Origin: Weeksellaceae bacterium
GTDB lineage: Bacteria; Bacteroidota; Bacteroidia; Flavobacteriales; Weeksellaceae
DNA length: 64,000 nucleotides
Direction of reading: 5' to 3'
NCBI GenBank assembly: GCA_949788275.1
Contig: OX460916.1
Location: 434,001 to 498,000 of the forward strand
Part shown: positions 55,111-64,000 of the stretch, in pieces
How positions within the stretch are numbered: position 1 is the stretch's first letter
Layout of the letters: the number at the start of each line of letters is the position of its first letter
The notes under the pieces: generated by a model
The model's database searches: none
The model's input: the letters and a program-made list of their open reading frames with translations, nothing else
What the model was told of the DNA's origin: nothing
Translations under genes and position numbers: made by a program

Positions 55111-55902
55111 TTATTTAAAAATGTCGTTTAATACTTTCGCAAGGCGAAGTCCTCCTTTTAACAATTGATCTTCGACCACTAATTTATTGTCGTAGTGGTA
55201 ACGGTAGCTCAATTTATCGTCCATATTTACACCCGCATAAATTCTGTTGGCTTGTTGGTATGAATCATAAATCCAATCGATGAAGGCTCCTTTTTGAATT
55301 TCTTGTGCTTGCTCTTTTTTAGCAATATCTAAAATCATTGAATATTCGGTATAGCTGTAGTTTTCGAAATCGACCAATTTAGAATCCCATACTGTGTGAA
55401 TATTGGTGTTTTCTCTAAACCATTGCACTTTTACTCTGTTTCCGCCTAAATCTTCAGCGCGACCTACGTGTAAGGGTTGGTGAGCGTCTCCGATAATATG
55501 AATAAGGAAATAAAGGTATTCTTGTTTTTGTTGTAGCGTTAAATTTTTATTGTTTTTAAGCTCACTCATAAAGAATAGTCCTTTCTTATACATATTGTCA
55601 TCAGAAGAATTTTCCATGGCTGTGATATACTGCTCGTGTGACATTCCGCTTGGAACGTTTACGTAATGGTAGCTATCGGCGTGTTTCCAATCTGGATTTG
55701 ACTTGATAAAATCAGGCCAGTTTGCCCAATAGGCAATTTTTTGGGTACCAATTATTTTTTTTATTTCTTTTTGTGTGTGTTTGCTAATGTTGTTTTGTGC
55801 AATATCTGCAACAACGCGATGTCCTGTCAATCCCCACGCAAAAGAAGAGGTTGATGCTAGTAATGAACCCACTAGAAATGCACTTCCTACTAATTTTTTC
55901 AT
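55111..55902 (-). CDS. S1/P1-type zinc nuclease, secreted
   Basis: The 263-residue protein has a signal peptide and then WGLTGHRVVADIAQNN, where the Trp is the first zinc ligand of the mature enzyme. HADSYHYVNVPSG, HIIGDAHQPLHVGRAEDLGG and HTVWDSKLV supply the remaining zinc ligands. It is a single-strand-specific endonuclease/3'-nucleotidase. It probably functions in the periplasm to salvage nucleotides. Confidence 0.9.
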   Translation of the reverse strand: MKKLVGSAFLVGSLLASTSSFAWGLTGHRVVADIAQNNISKHTQKEIKKIIGTQKIAYWANWPDFIKSNPDWKHADSYHYVNVPSGMSHEQYITAMENSSDDNMYKKGLFFMSELKNNKNLTLQQKQEYLYFLIHIIGDAHQPLHVGRAEDLGGNRVKVQWFRENTNIHTVWDSKLVDFENYSYTEYSMILDIAKKEQAQEIQKGAFIDWIYDSYQQANRIYAGVNMDDKLSYRYHYDNKLVVEDQLLKGGLRLAKVLNDIFK

Positions 55903-56088
55903 TCAAATAAATTTTTCTCAAAGTTAATAAAACTCTTGGTGCAACCCTTGTATTTTGATAAAATAAACGGGTATGAATTTTAACAGAACGTTAATTTTTT
56001 TAAATAGAACTAAAAATATTTAGGTACTTTGTTTTGCATAATACTATATTTAATATATATTTGTATCAAATACTAAAGTAGAACCCAC

Positions 56089-56430
56089 ATGAATATAGAG
56101 AAAACAAAGACTCAGATGCGGAAAGGAGTGTTGGAGTATTGTATTCTTAGCATTATTAAAAAAGGGGATGCTTATGCATCAGACATCATTGATGAGCTAA
56201 AAAAAGCTGAAATGATTGTGGTAGAAGGAACATTATATCCTTTGTTGACCCGATTAAAAAATGACAACCTTTTACAATATCGCTGGGAAGAATCGACCTC
56301 AGGACCGCCCAGAAAATATTATTCCTTAACCGATCAAGGGGAATATTTTTTGATAGAATTAGCAAACACATGGACAGAGCTTATAGAAGCTGTTAAGAAA
56401 GTAACTCAAGAAATCGACAAAAATGGATAA
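56089..56430 (+). CDS. PadR-family transcriptional regulator
   Basis: The 113-residue protein is a winged helix of the PadR kind: MRKGVLEYCILSIIKKGDAY, VVEGTLYPLLTRLKND and GPPRKYYSLTDQGEYFL. It overlaps the PspC gene by 8 bases, so it is the first gene of a two-gene operon and probably regulates it. The promoter is not obvious. Confidence 0.9.
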   Translation: MNIEKTKTQMRKGVLEYCILSIIKKGDAYASDIIDELKKAEMIVVEGTLYPLLTRLKNDNLLQYRWEESTSGPPRKYYSLTDQGEYFLIELANTWTELIEAVKKVTQEIDKNG

Positions 56431-58195
56431 AACGGTATCAATTAGCTTAGGAGGTTTTCCTTTTATCATAGATGAAAACGCTTATACAAAACTAAAAGTT
56501 TATTTGAATGATGTAAAAACATCGTTGAGAGGAACAGAAGGGATCGAGGATATTATTGAAGATGTTGAGATCAGAATAGCCGAACTTTTTCGTGATAATT
56601 TAAAGTTTAGAGAAGTTGTAGGTCAGGAGGATGTAGAGAAAGTGATTAGCATCATGGGAAGTCCTGAACAATATAAGGTAGATGAAGATGAGACGTCTTC
56701 AAACAACCACAGTCAACAAAATCATTCTTATACCCATCATTCGACTGGTGATCAATCTGAAAAGAAACGTCTTTTTAGAGATCCAGATGATCATATTATT
56801 ACAGGACTGTCTGCTGGTTTAGCGCATTATATGGGCTTGGATCCATGGGCTGTTCGAACGGTTTGGTTAGTCTTAGCTATTTTAGGGATTTTTACGGCAG
56901 GTGTTTCTCTATTTCTAGTGGGGTTCTGTTACTTTGTTTTATTATTGTTTGTACCCAAAGCTCAGACAACGACGGAAAAATTACAGATGTATGGTAAACC
57001 AGCCAATATTGAGACTTTAAAAAAAAATGTTCAAGAGGCGAGTGATACTGTTTTAACAAAAGGACAGGAAGTGAGCAAATCTCTCGGTGGTGTTTTTGGA
57101 TGGTTTGGTAAATTGTTACTTTGGTTTTTTGGTTTTACCTTAATTTCAACAGGAGTTTCCCTTATTATTGGAGGGTTTGCAATTATGTTTACGATGTGGA
57201 CTCAAATGCCAACACAGCTCTTTGGTTATTTAGTGGAAGACGAGTGGATGAGTTTAACGGTAAAGGTTGCTGCGGGTATTCTATGTGTTGTACCAGGAAT
57301 TCTAATTACCCTGCTAGGGCTTAAATGTTTTTCATCTATCAAGGTGAGTAAAGCACTTATATTTGGTTCAATTATCGCTTGGTTTATAGCACTTCTGGTA
57401 GGGTTTGGAATCACGATTTCAACGGCGAGTAAGTTTAAAGATTCGGTTGAATTTGTTGAAGATAAAACGTTTGATATACCATCAGATACTTTACAGATAT
57501 CATTTAATTCACATGATCAGGGGAATTACAAATACCGTGTATTCAACAACAATATCGATCAGTTAATTGATGCTGATGGAAATCTAATCATTCCGATTAA
57601 CGATTCGTTTGATGTGAAGGAAAGCCTGGATGATCAATTTCATTTACAAGTAAAATATGAAGCGAGTGGTGGAAGTAGTTTAGAAGCCAAGCGAAACTTG
57701 GAAATGATTACTTACAACTACCAATTAAAGGGGAATACCTTGGCGTTGGATGAATTTATTAAAGTACCTAAAAAAGGGAAGTTTCGTAATCAGACTGTTG
57801 ATATAACGTTGTTCGTTCCTAAAAATAAGCTGTTTGTTGTTCAGAAAGCTGATCGCATAGGTATTGCCATAATTAATAATGAACGAGAAAATTTTTATGA
57901 TGTTGATCGAAATTTATTTCAACATAATGGAAAAAGATTCGTATGTTTGAACTGTGAATCGACTGATAATGACTATGAAACAGATTATTCTTCAGAAGAT
58001 GATAGTGCAGTTTTTAAAGCAAATACACCTGACACTCAGGTATTGATTGATGAAAACGGCATTCGTGTTACCAATCAGTCAGCGAAAGGAAAGAAAGAAA
58101 AGGCGGAAATAAAAATTAACAACAATCAAATTCAGATAAAAGATGATACAGATTCTATTAACATTCACTACAGAAATCATCAAGGCAATCGTTGA
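56423..58195 (+). CDS. PspC-domain membrane protein
   Basis: The 590-residue protein starts with a small N-terminal domain (SISLGGFPFIIDENAYTKL), then a PspC domain (KKRLFRDPDDHIITGLSAGL, then DPWAVRTVWLVLAIL) with one membrane segment. A further three to four membrane segments (GFTLISTGVSLIIGGFAIMF, GILCVVPGILITLLGLKC, IIAWFIALLVGFGI) and a long C-terminal soluble part rich in beta-strand follow. PspC proteins respond to envelope stress. PadR control fits this role. Confidence 0.82.
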   Translation: MDKTVSISLGGFPFIIDENAYTKLKVYLNDVKTSLRGTEGIEDIIEDVEIRIAELFRDNLKFREVVGQEDVEKVISIMGSPEQYKVDEDETSSNNHSQQNHSYTHHSTGDQSEKKRLFRDPDDHIITGLSAGLAHYMGLDPWAVRTVWLVLAILGIFTAGVSLFLVGFCYFVLLLFVPKAQTTTEKLQMYGKPANIETLKKNVQEASDTVLTKGQEVSKSLGGVFGWFGKLLLWFFGFTLISTGVSLIIGGFAIMFTMWTQMPTQLFGYLVEDEWMSLTVKVAAGILCVVPGILITLLGLKCFSSIKVSKALIFGSIIAWFIALLVGFGITISTASKFKDSVEFVEDKTFDIPSDTLQISFNSHDQGNYKYRVFNNNIDQLIDADGNLIIPINDSFDVKESLDDQFHLQVKYEASGGSSLEAKRNLEMITYNYQLKGNTLALDEFIKVPKKGKFRNQTVDITLFVPKNKLFVVQKADRIGIAIINNERENFYDVDRNLFQHNGKRFVCLNCESTDNDYETDYSSEDDSAVFKANTPDTQVLIDENGIRVTNQSAKGKKEKAEIKINNNQIQIKDDTDSINIHYRNHQGNR

Positions 58196-58279
58196 TTTCT
58201 TTGCATAAAAGAAGGAAAATATTTTATATATTGTTAAGGCATTCTATTGATAGAGTGCCTTTTTTTGTAAACATATTCT

Positions 58280-58846
58280 ATGGAAGGCTTATCAAAAAAA
58301 TATTTACGAATAGTATGGCTCACGTTGGTGATAGGTGTTTTAGCGCTGTACTACTTTTTTCCTGGGGTTTTCAGCTATGATTACCTTGAGCAACTTATAG
58401 CCGAAGACTTACTGCTGGGGTCAATGCTAATTTTCGGAATCCATATCGTTCGGAGTTTTACGTTTATTCCGGCTTCGCCACTCATTGTACTCAGTGTGGT
58501 TGTTTTTCCTGATTCACCTTGGTTTTTACTTTTAGTGAACTGGTTGGGAATGAGTCTAAGCGCGATGATGCTCTTTTTGCTGAGTTATTACCTCGATTTT
58601 AATCAGTTTTTAGAAAAAAAGCCGAAGACAACGGCTAAGATAACGCATCGTTTAAACAGTCCATCGGGCTTTTGGTATATTTTTATTTGGTCATTTGTCC
58701 CTGTTTTTTCTTCGGATTTGATGTGTTTTATAGCGGGGTCGCTGAAGTTGAGATTTCCACAATTTATTCTTGCGTTTTCAATGGGAACAATCATTATGTG
58801 TGGATTTTATATTTATGGAACATCAATCATTCAGTTACAGTTTTAA
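58280..58846 (+). CDS. VTT-domain (DedA/TVP38-like) membrane protein
   Basis: The 188-residue protein has five to six hydrophobic segments (VWLTLVIGVLALYYFF, SMLIFGIHIVRSFTFIP, LIVLSVVVFPDSPWFLLLV) with the F-I-P-A-S-P-L motif of VTT proteins (short DedA-type core) and a C-terminal segment ending in LAFSMGTIIMCGFYIYG. It probably handles lipids at the cytoplasmic membrane. The identification is by pattern. Confidence 0.65.
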   Translation: MEGLSKKYLRIVWLTLVIGVLALYYFFPGVFSYDYLEQLIAEDLLLGSMLIFGIHIVRSFTFIPASPLIVLSVVVFPDSPWFLLLVNWLGMSLSAMMLFLLSYYLDFNQFLEKKPKTTAKITHRLNSPSGFWYIFIWSFVPVFSSDLMCFIAGSLKLRFPQFILAFSMGTIIMCGFYIYGTSIIQLQF

Positions 58847-58867
58847 GTTTTTAGATATCTTTGACAA

Positions 58868-59428
58868 ATGAAAAAAATAATAGGGAATATATTATACGCC
58901 TTAGCGGGTTGGAAGTTAGATAACCACCTCGATCTGTCGAAAGTAGATAAATGTATTTTGGTCTGTGCACCCCATACATCGAATTGGGATTTTTACTACA
59001 CCATTGGTGCTTTTTGGCAAATGGGTATTCCGATGAAAATGTTTATTAAAGATGCTTGGACAAAGCCTTGGTATGGTTTTATTATTAAAGCCTTAGGTGG
59101 AATTGGGATCGATCGTACACAGCGCCACAATATGGTTGATTTTGCGGCAGATATTATGAAGCAAGCCGATCGACTTTATTTGGTCAATACACCTGAGGGA
59201 TCGAGATCTTATGCGGAGAAATGGAAAAATGGATTTTATTATATCGCTCAAAAAGCAAATGTACCTATTGTTTTGGCGTATTGTGATTATGAAAAGAAAC
59301 GCGCTGGAATCTCTAAAATTGTTTATACCGAAGGCCGTTCATTGGATGAGGTAATGCAAGAGATACAAGATTTTTATTGGAATGTTTCGGCTAAATACCC
59401 TAAATTATATAACAAGAAAATTTATTAG
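58868..59428 (+). CDS. 1-acyl-sn-glycerol-3-phosphate acyltransferase family protein
   Basis: The 186-residue protein has the HX4D acyltransferase motif HTSNWDFYY, then IKALGGIGIDRTQRHNMV and NTPEGSRSYAEKWKNGFYYI. These motifs match the lysophospholipid acyltransferase family, here of the small soluble kind. It has no clear membrane anchor. It is the first of three genes leading into menaquinone synthesis, with 3 bases to the thioesterase gene. Confidence 0.85.
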   Translation: MKKIIGNILYALAGWKLDNHLDLSKVDKCILVCAPHTSNWDFYYTIGAFWQMGIPMKMFIKDAWTKPWYGFIIKALGGIGIDRTQRHNMVDFAADIMKQADRLYLVNTPEGSRSYAEKWKNGFYYIAQKANVPIVLAYCDYEKKRAGISKIVYTEGRSLDEVMQEIQDFYWNVSAKYPKLYNKKIY

Positions 59429-59431
59429 ACC

Positions 59432-59854
59432 ATGGATCAGCATATACTTTTAGACCAATTTAACAAGACCAATACAGATACGTTAATGGAAACCTTGGGT
59501 ATTGTTTATACCGAAATAGGCAAGGATTATTTGATTGGTAAAATGGAGGTGACCTCGAAAATTCATCAACCGTTTGGTTTATTGCATGGTGGTGCTTCGA
59601 TTGCCTTAGCAGAAACGTTGGGGAGTATGTTATCGAATCATATTCTTGAAGGTGATGACCAAGTGGCTGTGGGGCAACATATGGATGCAAATCATGTAAA
59701 AGCGAAGCGCGATGGAACGGTATTTGGGCATGCGACGGTTGTGAAAAAAGGGCGTTCTTCTCATATTATAAAAATTGAGATTAAAGATGAAAAGGATCAG
59801 TTAATCTGTTACTGTCATCTGACGAATGCCGTAATTCCTAAAAAATATGTCTAA
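59432..59854 (+). CDS. menI: Hotdog-fold thioesterase, probable DHNA-CoA thioesterase
   Basis: The 140-residue protein has the PaaI-type hotdog motif: PFGLLHGGASIALAETLGSM with the catalytic Glu after HGG, and QHMDANHVKAKRDGTVFGHA. Its start codon lies 3 bases after the acyltransferase stop, and the stop overlaps the isochorismate synthase start by 8 bases. That coupling with menaquinone synthesis suggests hydrolysis of 1,4-dihydroxy-2-naphthoyl-CoA. The symbol is a context-based choice. Confidence 0.7.
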   Translation: MDQHILLDQFNKTNTDTLMETLGIVYTEIGKDYLIGKMEVTSKIHQPFGLLHGGASIALAETLGSMLSNHILEGDDQVAVGQHMDANHVKAKRDGTVFGHATVVKKGRSSHIIKIEIKDEKDQLICYCHLTNAVIPKKYV

Positions 59855-60866
59855 AAAATTTCAAGACCAGCTCGATGAATTGATTCGCCTTCAACACGAT
59901 TTTGTATTGATACGCAAGCCGAGAGAAGATGCTATTCATTTGCATTGGGATGAGTCTGTTGATGGTGCAGAGCAATTTGTTTTTCGGAATTTTGATAATT
60001 CGGTTCATGAATGTTGGAAACAAAAAGAGCGTTTGACGATGGATATGAATCAATTCAATTTTTCAATTCCCTTAGTTTTACAAGAGAATACGGTTGATGA
60101 AGGGATTCACCATGCAGACTATTTGACGATGATTGATGAAACGGTTGAAGAATTGCAATCGCGTTCAGCGATTGAAAAGATTGTGATGAGTCGAATTCAA
60201 GAAGAATCGCATGATGGAATCGATTTGTCGGCCTCTTTAAAAGCTTTGCATCGCCGTTATCCCAAGGCCTATGTCTATTTATGGCATAGTTTAAATCACG
60301 GAACATGGATAGGAGCTTCACCGGAATTGTTATTGCGTGCAAAGAATTTGACCATAGAAACGGTTTCTTTGGCTGGTACAAAGGCCAAAGACAGGGGGTG
60401 GACTTCAAAGGAAATACACGAACAGCAGGTGGTGACCGATTATATTACTTCGACTTTAGCAGTAGCTAAACCATTGAAAGTGGATGGTCCCCATACAGTA
60501 GATGCAGGTTTTTTTGAGCATTTAAAGTCGTATATCTCGGCTGAAATTGAAACAAGAGATCAAGTAGAAACCTTCTTAAATGCTTTGCATCCAACACCTG
60601 CAGTGTGTGGATTGCCTAAGGAAGAAGCCAAAGCTTTTATTCTTGAGCATGAAGGGTACAATCGGAAGTTTTACGCTGGTTTTATGGGGTGGTCGAATGA
60701 CTATGAGTCGGAATACTTTGTGAATTTGCGCTGTGCCCAGTTATTTTCGAACAAAGTAAAGCTCTATGTCGGAGGTGGAATAATGGCTGATAGTGCTGCT
60801 GAAAATGAGTGGACAGAAACCCAGATGAAAGCCAAAACGATAGGCGAATTATTGATTTATAGTTAA
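59847..60866 (+). CDS. menF: Isochorismate synthase
   Basis: The 339-residue protein belongs to the chorismate-binding superfamily. WIGASPELLLR, ETVSLAGTKAKDRGW, TPAVCGLPKEEAKAFI, EGYNRKFYAGFMGW and KLYVGGGIMADSAAENEW are all conserved motifs. It converts chorismate to isochorismate, the first step of menaquinone synthesis in most Flavobacteriia. It overlaps the thioesterase gene by 8 bases. MenD and the later enzymes are not in this window. Confidence 0.87.
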   Translation: MSKKFQDQLDELIRLQHDFVLIRKPREDAIHLHWDESVDGAEQFVFRNFDNSVHECWKQKERLTMDMNQFNFSIPLVLQENTVDEGIHHADYLTMIDETVEELQSRSAIEKIVMSRIQEESHDGIDLSASLKALHRRYPKAYVYLWHSLNHGTWIGASPELLLRAKNLTIETVSLAGTKAKDRGWTSKEIHEQQVVTDYITSTLAVAKPLKVDGPHTVDAGFFEHLKSYISAEIETRDQVETFLNALHPTPAVCGLPKEEAKAFILEHEGYNRKFYAGFMGWSNDYESEYFVNLRCAQLFSNKVKLYVGGGIMADSAAENEWTETQMKAKTIGELLIYS

Positions 60867-60888
60867 TCAATAATTCGCTATTACGCTA

Positions 60889-61776
60889 TTATTGGTTACT
60901 AATTTCTTTGTAAAGTACGCGGATCATCCCATCGGATAGTCCAATTTTGGGTACATGAATAATGGCTGTTTTTGACCATCTTATTACGTTGGTATAGATT
61001 TCTAAAGCATAGACCACGACATCGGCACGATCGGGTTTCATATTGAAGTCGTGCATTCGTTCATCGGAAGTCAAGGATTGCAATGCGTTGTACTGGTCGT
61101 AGAGGTATTGCGCATTTAAAGGTTTTCCTATTTTTGTTCCAGAATACTTAAACACGTGGTTGATATTTCCACCAGTTCCGATTAATTCTACTTCTTCTTG
61201 GATATTCTCTTCAATCCATTGCTTCATGAAAGAAAAAGTCCCTTTTTCAACCCGGTTTTCCAAAAGACGAACAGTACCTACTTGGAACGATTGCGATGTA
61301 ACTACTTTCCCATTTTTCAGGAGGGTTAATTCGGTGCTTCCACCGCCAACATCAACATAGAGGTAACTTTTATCATTTTGGATGAAAGCGCCTAGTTCGG
61401 TACTAAAAACCAGTTCGGATTCGGTTTTTCCATCGATTATTTCAATTTGAACACCGGTTCGCTGTTTTACTTGTTCAACAATAGCTGTTCCGTTAAGGGC
61501 TTCCCGCATCGCTGAAGTGGCAAAGGCTCTGTAATGCTCTACTTCGTAGACCTTCATCATTAAAGCATAGGCTTGCATGGCATCGCTTATTCGTTCAACA
61601 TTGGCCTCTGAAATTTCGCCTTCTAAAAAGACATCATGGCCCAGGCGAATGGGCATTCTTACGATACTTGTTTTATTGAATATGGGTAATTGACCAGGTT
61701 CTTCATAAACAAAGTTGATCAATAATCGCATGGCATTTGACCCAATATCGATGGCGGCTAGTTTTCTAATCTTCAT
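60889..61776 (-). CDS. Ppx/GppA-family phosphatase
   Basis: The 295-residue protein has the ASKHA fold motifs AAIDIGSNAMRLLI near the start, YLYVDVGGGSTELTLL, and a GTGGNINHVFKY phosphate-binding loop. It lacks the C-terminal domains of the long exopolyphosphatases, so it matches the short Ppx/GppA type. It hydrolyses polyphosphate or the guanosine pentaphosphate pppGpp. The start codon overlaps the polyphosphate kinase stop by 11 bases. Confidence 0.88.
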   Translation of the reverse strand: MKIRKLAAIDIGSNAMRLLINFVYEEPGQLPIFNKTSIVRMPIRLGHDVFLEGEISEANVERISDAMQAYALMMKVYEVEHYRAFATSAMREALNGTAIVEQVKQRTGVQIEIIDGKTESELVFSTELGAFIQNDKSYLYVDVGGGSTELTLLKNGKVVTSQSFQVGTVRLLENRVEKGTFSFMKQWIEENIQEEVELIGTGGNINHVFKYSGTKIGKPLNAQYLYDQYNALQSLTSDERMHDFNMKPDRADVVVYALEIYTNVIRWSKTAIIHVPKIGLSDGMIRVLYKEISNQ

Positions 61777-63832
61777 GTGGAATGGCGTTTATTTGGCTTA
61801 AATAATCATAGGTTGTATTCTGTGATCGGTTAGGCGGTAGATGATTGGTTTTATAATCTAAAGAGGACTGAGCCGTGATTAATCGTCCTTTGACATTGTC
61901 ATTAAAACTCAGGTCGAAGGTATCCATGACGATTTTTTTTAATTGGCTATCGTAAATCGGGCAAGCGACTTCAACACGGTGGTCGAGATTCCGTTCCATA
62001 AGATCAGCAGAGGCGATAAATACTTTATCTTCACCGGCATTTTTAAACCAATACAGCCGTGGGTGCTCTAAAAACTTGTCGATTACACTGACGCATTCGA
62101 TGTTTTCTGATAGTGATTTTACACCAGGGATTAAACAGTTGATTCCGCGAACGACCAATCGGATTTTTACCCCTTTTTGAGAGGCTTTATAAAGTAAATC
62201 GATCATTTCTTTATCGCTAAGGCTGTTTAATTTCAGGTTGATTTCGGCAGGAAGACCCGCTTGTTGATTCTTGATTTCCCGTTTTATCATTTTGACAATC
62301 TTTTTACGGGTTCCGTGTGGAGAGACCAATAAATGACGGTAAGATTGAATAAGGTAATTGGCGCCAAAAAATTGAAACAATTGTTCAACCTCTTTACAAA
62401 TACCTGGGTTTGCTGTAAAATAGGTATAATCGGAATACACTTTAGCCGTTCCAGCATGGAAATTACCTGTACTGATTACGGCATATTTTTCAGCTTTTCC
62501 TTCTTCAGGTAAGCGTTCGATATAGGCTACTTTGCTATGAACCTTTAAGCCAGGGACACCAAAAATCACATTGACACCCGCTGCTTTCAGCTTTTTAGAC
62601 CACATGGCATTGTTGGATTCATCGAAACGAGCCCGAAGTTCTAAAACAGCCGTTACTTCTTTTCCATTCATGGCCGCATTAATGAGCGAATGCATGACCT
62701 GAGAATCTTTAGCCACTCGATAGACCGTAATTTTTATCTTGGTTACTTTGGGGTCGATAGCCGCTTCTCTTAAGAACTTTAGGAGTAATGAATAATCGTG
62801 GTAAGGGGCATAGATAATTTCATCGTGTTCTGTAATGGCTTGGAAATAACTCGGATACTGAATAGGCCGAAGTTGAACGATGGGTTTAATCACGTCATAG
62901 GTTAATTCCTTGATACCAAACGTAGGGAAATTCATTAAATCTCTTTTGTTATGGTATTTTCCACCCGGAATAATACTATCGTATTCATCGAGTTTCAGTT
63001 TCTTCAGAAAAAACTGCAATGTATCTTGTGCGATTTCTCGGTCATACACCAAACGAACAGGTTCGCCTTTCTTTCTTCCTTCAAGACTTTGAATTACTTT
63101 TTCAAGCAAACTATGTTCTAGATCGTTATCGAAGTCCAATTCACTATCTCGCGTAATCTTAATTGAATGCGCCTCGATGGTATCGAACTTAAACGTTTTA
63201 AAAATATCTTCTAAATGGAATCGAATGATGTCTTCTAAGAAAATGACATAATTCTCTTCGCCGAGTTTAGGTAGTTGTATAAAACGCGGAAATAAGTGTG
63301 TAGGAACAATGATTAACGCATATTTATTCTTGTCTTTGATGGTCATTTTTACTGCTAGATAAAATGAACCGTCTCGAAGGGGTGGTACTTTTTTGATGTC
63401 TTCTAAAATGAAAACCCCCACCGTATGAATAAATTCGTTGTTGAAGAAATCGGTGATATAATCCAAGTATTTTTCGGGGAATGTTTGATCATCGACGACA
63501 AAGATGTTATTGGATTCGAGTTCTTCTAAAAGCTCGTCGTATAGGCGATCGTATATTTCTCGTTGAATACGCACAATTTCGTTGATTTCTTCGATCAATT
63601 CTTCATCGGTTTGATCAGTGATGATATTGCGGTATACTTTTTCAACATTTTGAAGTTGAATAGAACGCAGAATAGCGGAATAACGAACCGAATAGAATTC
63701 ATCGAGGTTATTGGAATAGATTCCTAAGAATCGAATTCGTTCTAAAAGAGGAACTTTTTCATCTTCTGCTTCTTGAAGTACACGGGCATTGAACTTCAAC
63801 CAACTGATTTCTCTGTTGACGTATTTTTTCAT
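61766..63832 (-). CDS. ppk1: Polyphosphate kinase 1
   Basis: The 688-residue protein has the full PPK1 architecture: the N-terminal domain (YVNREISWLKFNARVLQEAE, LLERIRFLGIYSNNLDEFYS), the middle part (GIKELTYDVIKPIVQLRPIQ) and two phospholipase-D-like domains, the first with GLKVHSKVAYIER containing the phosphorylated His. FHAGTAKVYSDYTYFTANP is the second conserved block. It makes polyphosphate from ATP. It lies in an operon with the Ppx/GppA phosphatase. Confidence 0.95.
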   Translation of the reverse strand: MKKYVNREISWLKFNARVLQEAEDEKVPLLERIRFLGIYSNNLDEFYSVRYSAILRSIQLQNVEKVYRNIITDQTDEELIEEINEIVRIQREIYDRLYDELLEELESNNIFVVDDQTFPEKYLDYITDFFNNEFIHTVGVFILEDIKKVPPLRDGSFYLAVKMTIKDKNKYALIIVPTHLFPRFIQLPKLGEENYVIFLEDIIRFHLEDIFKTFKFDTIEAHSIKITRDSELDFDNDLEHSLLEKVIQSLEGRKKGEPVRLVYDREIAQDTLQFFLKKLKLDEYDSIIPGGKYHNKRDLMNFPTFGIKELTYDVIKPIVQLRPIQYPSYFQAITEHDEIIYAPYHDYSLLLKFLREAAIDPKVTKIKITVYRVAKDSQVMHSLINAAMNGKEVTAVLELRARFDESNNAMWSKKLKAAGVNVIFGVPGLKVHSKVAYIERLPEEGKAEKYAVISTGNFHAGTAKVYSDYTYFTANPGICKEVEQLFQFFGANYLIQSYRHLLVSPHGTRKKIVKMIKREIKNQQAGLPAEINLKLNSLSDKEMIDLLYKASQKGVKIRLVVRGINCLIPGVKSLSENIECVSVIDKFLEHPRLYWFKNAGEDKVFIASADLMERNLDHRVEVACPIYDSQLKKIVMDTFDLSFNDNVKGRLITAQSSLDYKTNHLPPNRSQNTTYDYLSQINAIPHED

Positions 63833-63875
63833 GAATTGGGGACATCGTTTTATAACATCGCACGGGATGTTGGGT

Positions 63876-63912
63876 TAAAAGCCTCGATGATCGTTTGCTG
63901 ATCATCGAGGCT
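63876..63912 (-). terminator. Intrinsic terminator
   Basis: GCCTCGATGAT and ATCATCGAGGC pair perfectly around a 9-base loop. The T-run is on the minus strand, terminating the truncated upstream gene. Confidence 0.8.
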
Positions 63913-63921
63913 GGATATATT

Positions 63922-64000
63922 TTACACTAGGCCTTCGTAACTTTCGATATCTTCTCTAAGCCAGGTGGGTATTTCAATACTTTTCCCTTGCTTTAGGTCG
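63922..64000 (-). CDS. C-terminal end of an unidentified minus-strand gene (partial)
   Basis: The minus-strand frame ending at the TAA whose complement is at 63922-63924 reads ...DLKQGKSIEIPTWLREDIES then YEGLV. It is cut by the window edge, so only about 26 residues are visible. A hairpin terminator follows, separating it from the polyphosphate kinase gene. The family is not recognisable from this tail. Confidence 0.55.
   Translation of the reverse strand, partial: DLKQGKSIEIPTWLREDIESYEGLV

Overview
This 64 kb window looks like a chromosomal segment of a low-GC Bacteroidota, most likely class Flavobacteriia. Supporting signs are type IX secretion (T9SS) type A and B sorting domains on large secreted proteins, TAnnTTTG-type promoter boxes, a LytS/LytTR two-component pair, a polyphosphate kinase/Ppx pair and a menaquinone isochorismate synthase. 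I cannot name the genus from the sequence alone.

Layout. (1) 1-7.2 kb is mixed core sequence: a lipoprotein, a decayed Rpn-like remnant, a leucine-rich-repeat protein, a methyltransferase, a divergent HxlR regulator/zinc-free MDR oxidoreductase pair, and a large SDR protein with a zinc-ribbon-like motif. (2) 7.3-23.0 kb is an accessory block organised like an integron. About ten gene units all lie on the minus strand and are separated by imperfectly palindromic 75-200 bp sites. They end at a hairpin-rich site (22.02-22.10 kb), beyond which an IntI/Xer-type tyrosine recombinase is transcribed the other way. The recombinase carries a +1 frameshift. The largest unit is a four-gene operon (von Willebrand A protein, PP2C phosphatase, Ser/Thr kinase with Ig-like repeats, DUF4407 membrane protein), i.e. 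a TerY-P-type signalling triad with a membrane partner. Other units encode a SLATT-type membrane protein, a SMI1/KNR4 (SUKH) protein, a transglutaminase-like protein and several unknowns. (3) 23.1-23.63 kb holds a cluster of four copies of the tRNA-Ser 3' end about 172 bp apart. (4) 23.7-30.7 kb is a mobilizable element: integrase, DUF3853 excisionase-like protein, helicase, primase, MobC-like protein and relaxase, with TGATGCA iterons between helicase and primase. (5) 30.8-33.4 kb is another cassette-like unit, a type II restriction-modification system with a controller gene, followed by an ISL3/ISAon1-type insertion sequence, a third recombination-site copy fused to an integrase C-terminal relic, and an intact tRNA-Ser(UGA). 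(6) 35.4-64 kb is core genome: T9SS-exported proteins, GAPDH, nitrilase-GNAT fusion, LytS/LytTR, CPA2 antiporter, M28 peptidase, S1/P1 nuclease, PadR/PspC, an acyltransferase, the start of menaquinone synthesis, and polyphosphate metabolism.

The most striking feature is that the array/site/integrase unit occurs three times in the same orientation: a relic at 11.1-11.5 kb, a frameshifted copy at 22.0-23.0 kb and a relic at 34.87-35.19 kb. The last two are each followed 70-85 bp later by tRNA-Ser 3'-end sequence. I read this as repeated accretion of integron-like platforms and a mobilizable element at one tRNA-Ser locus. The sequence directly shows the repeats, hairpins and homologous relics; the claim that they are functional integron sites is inference.
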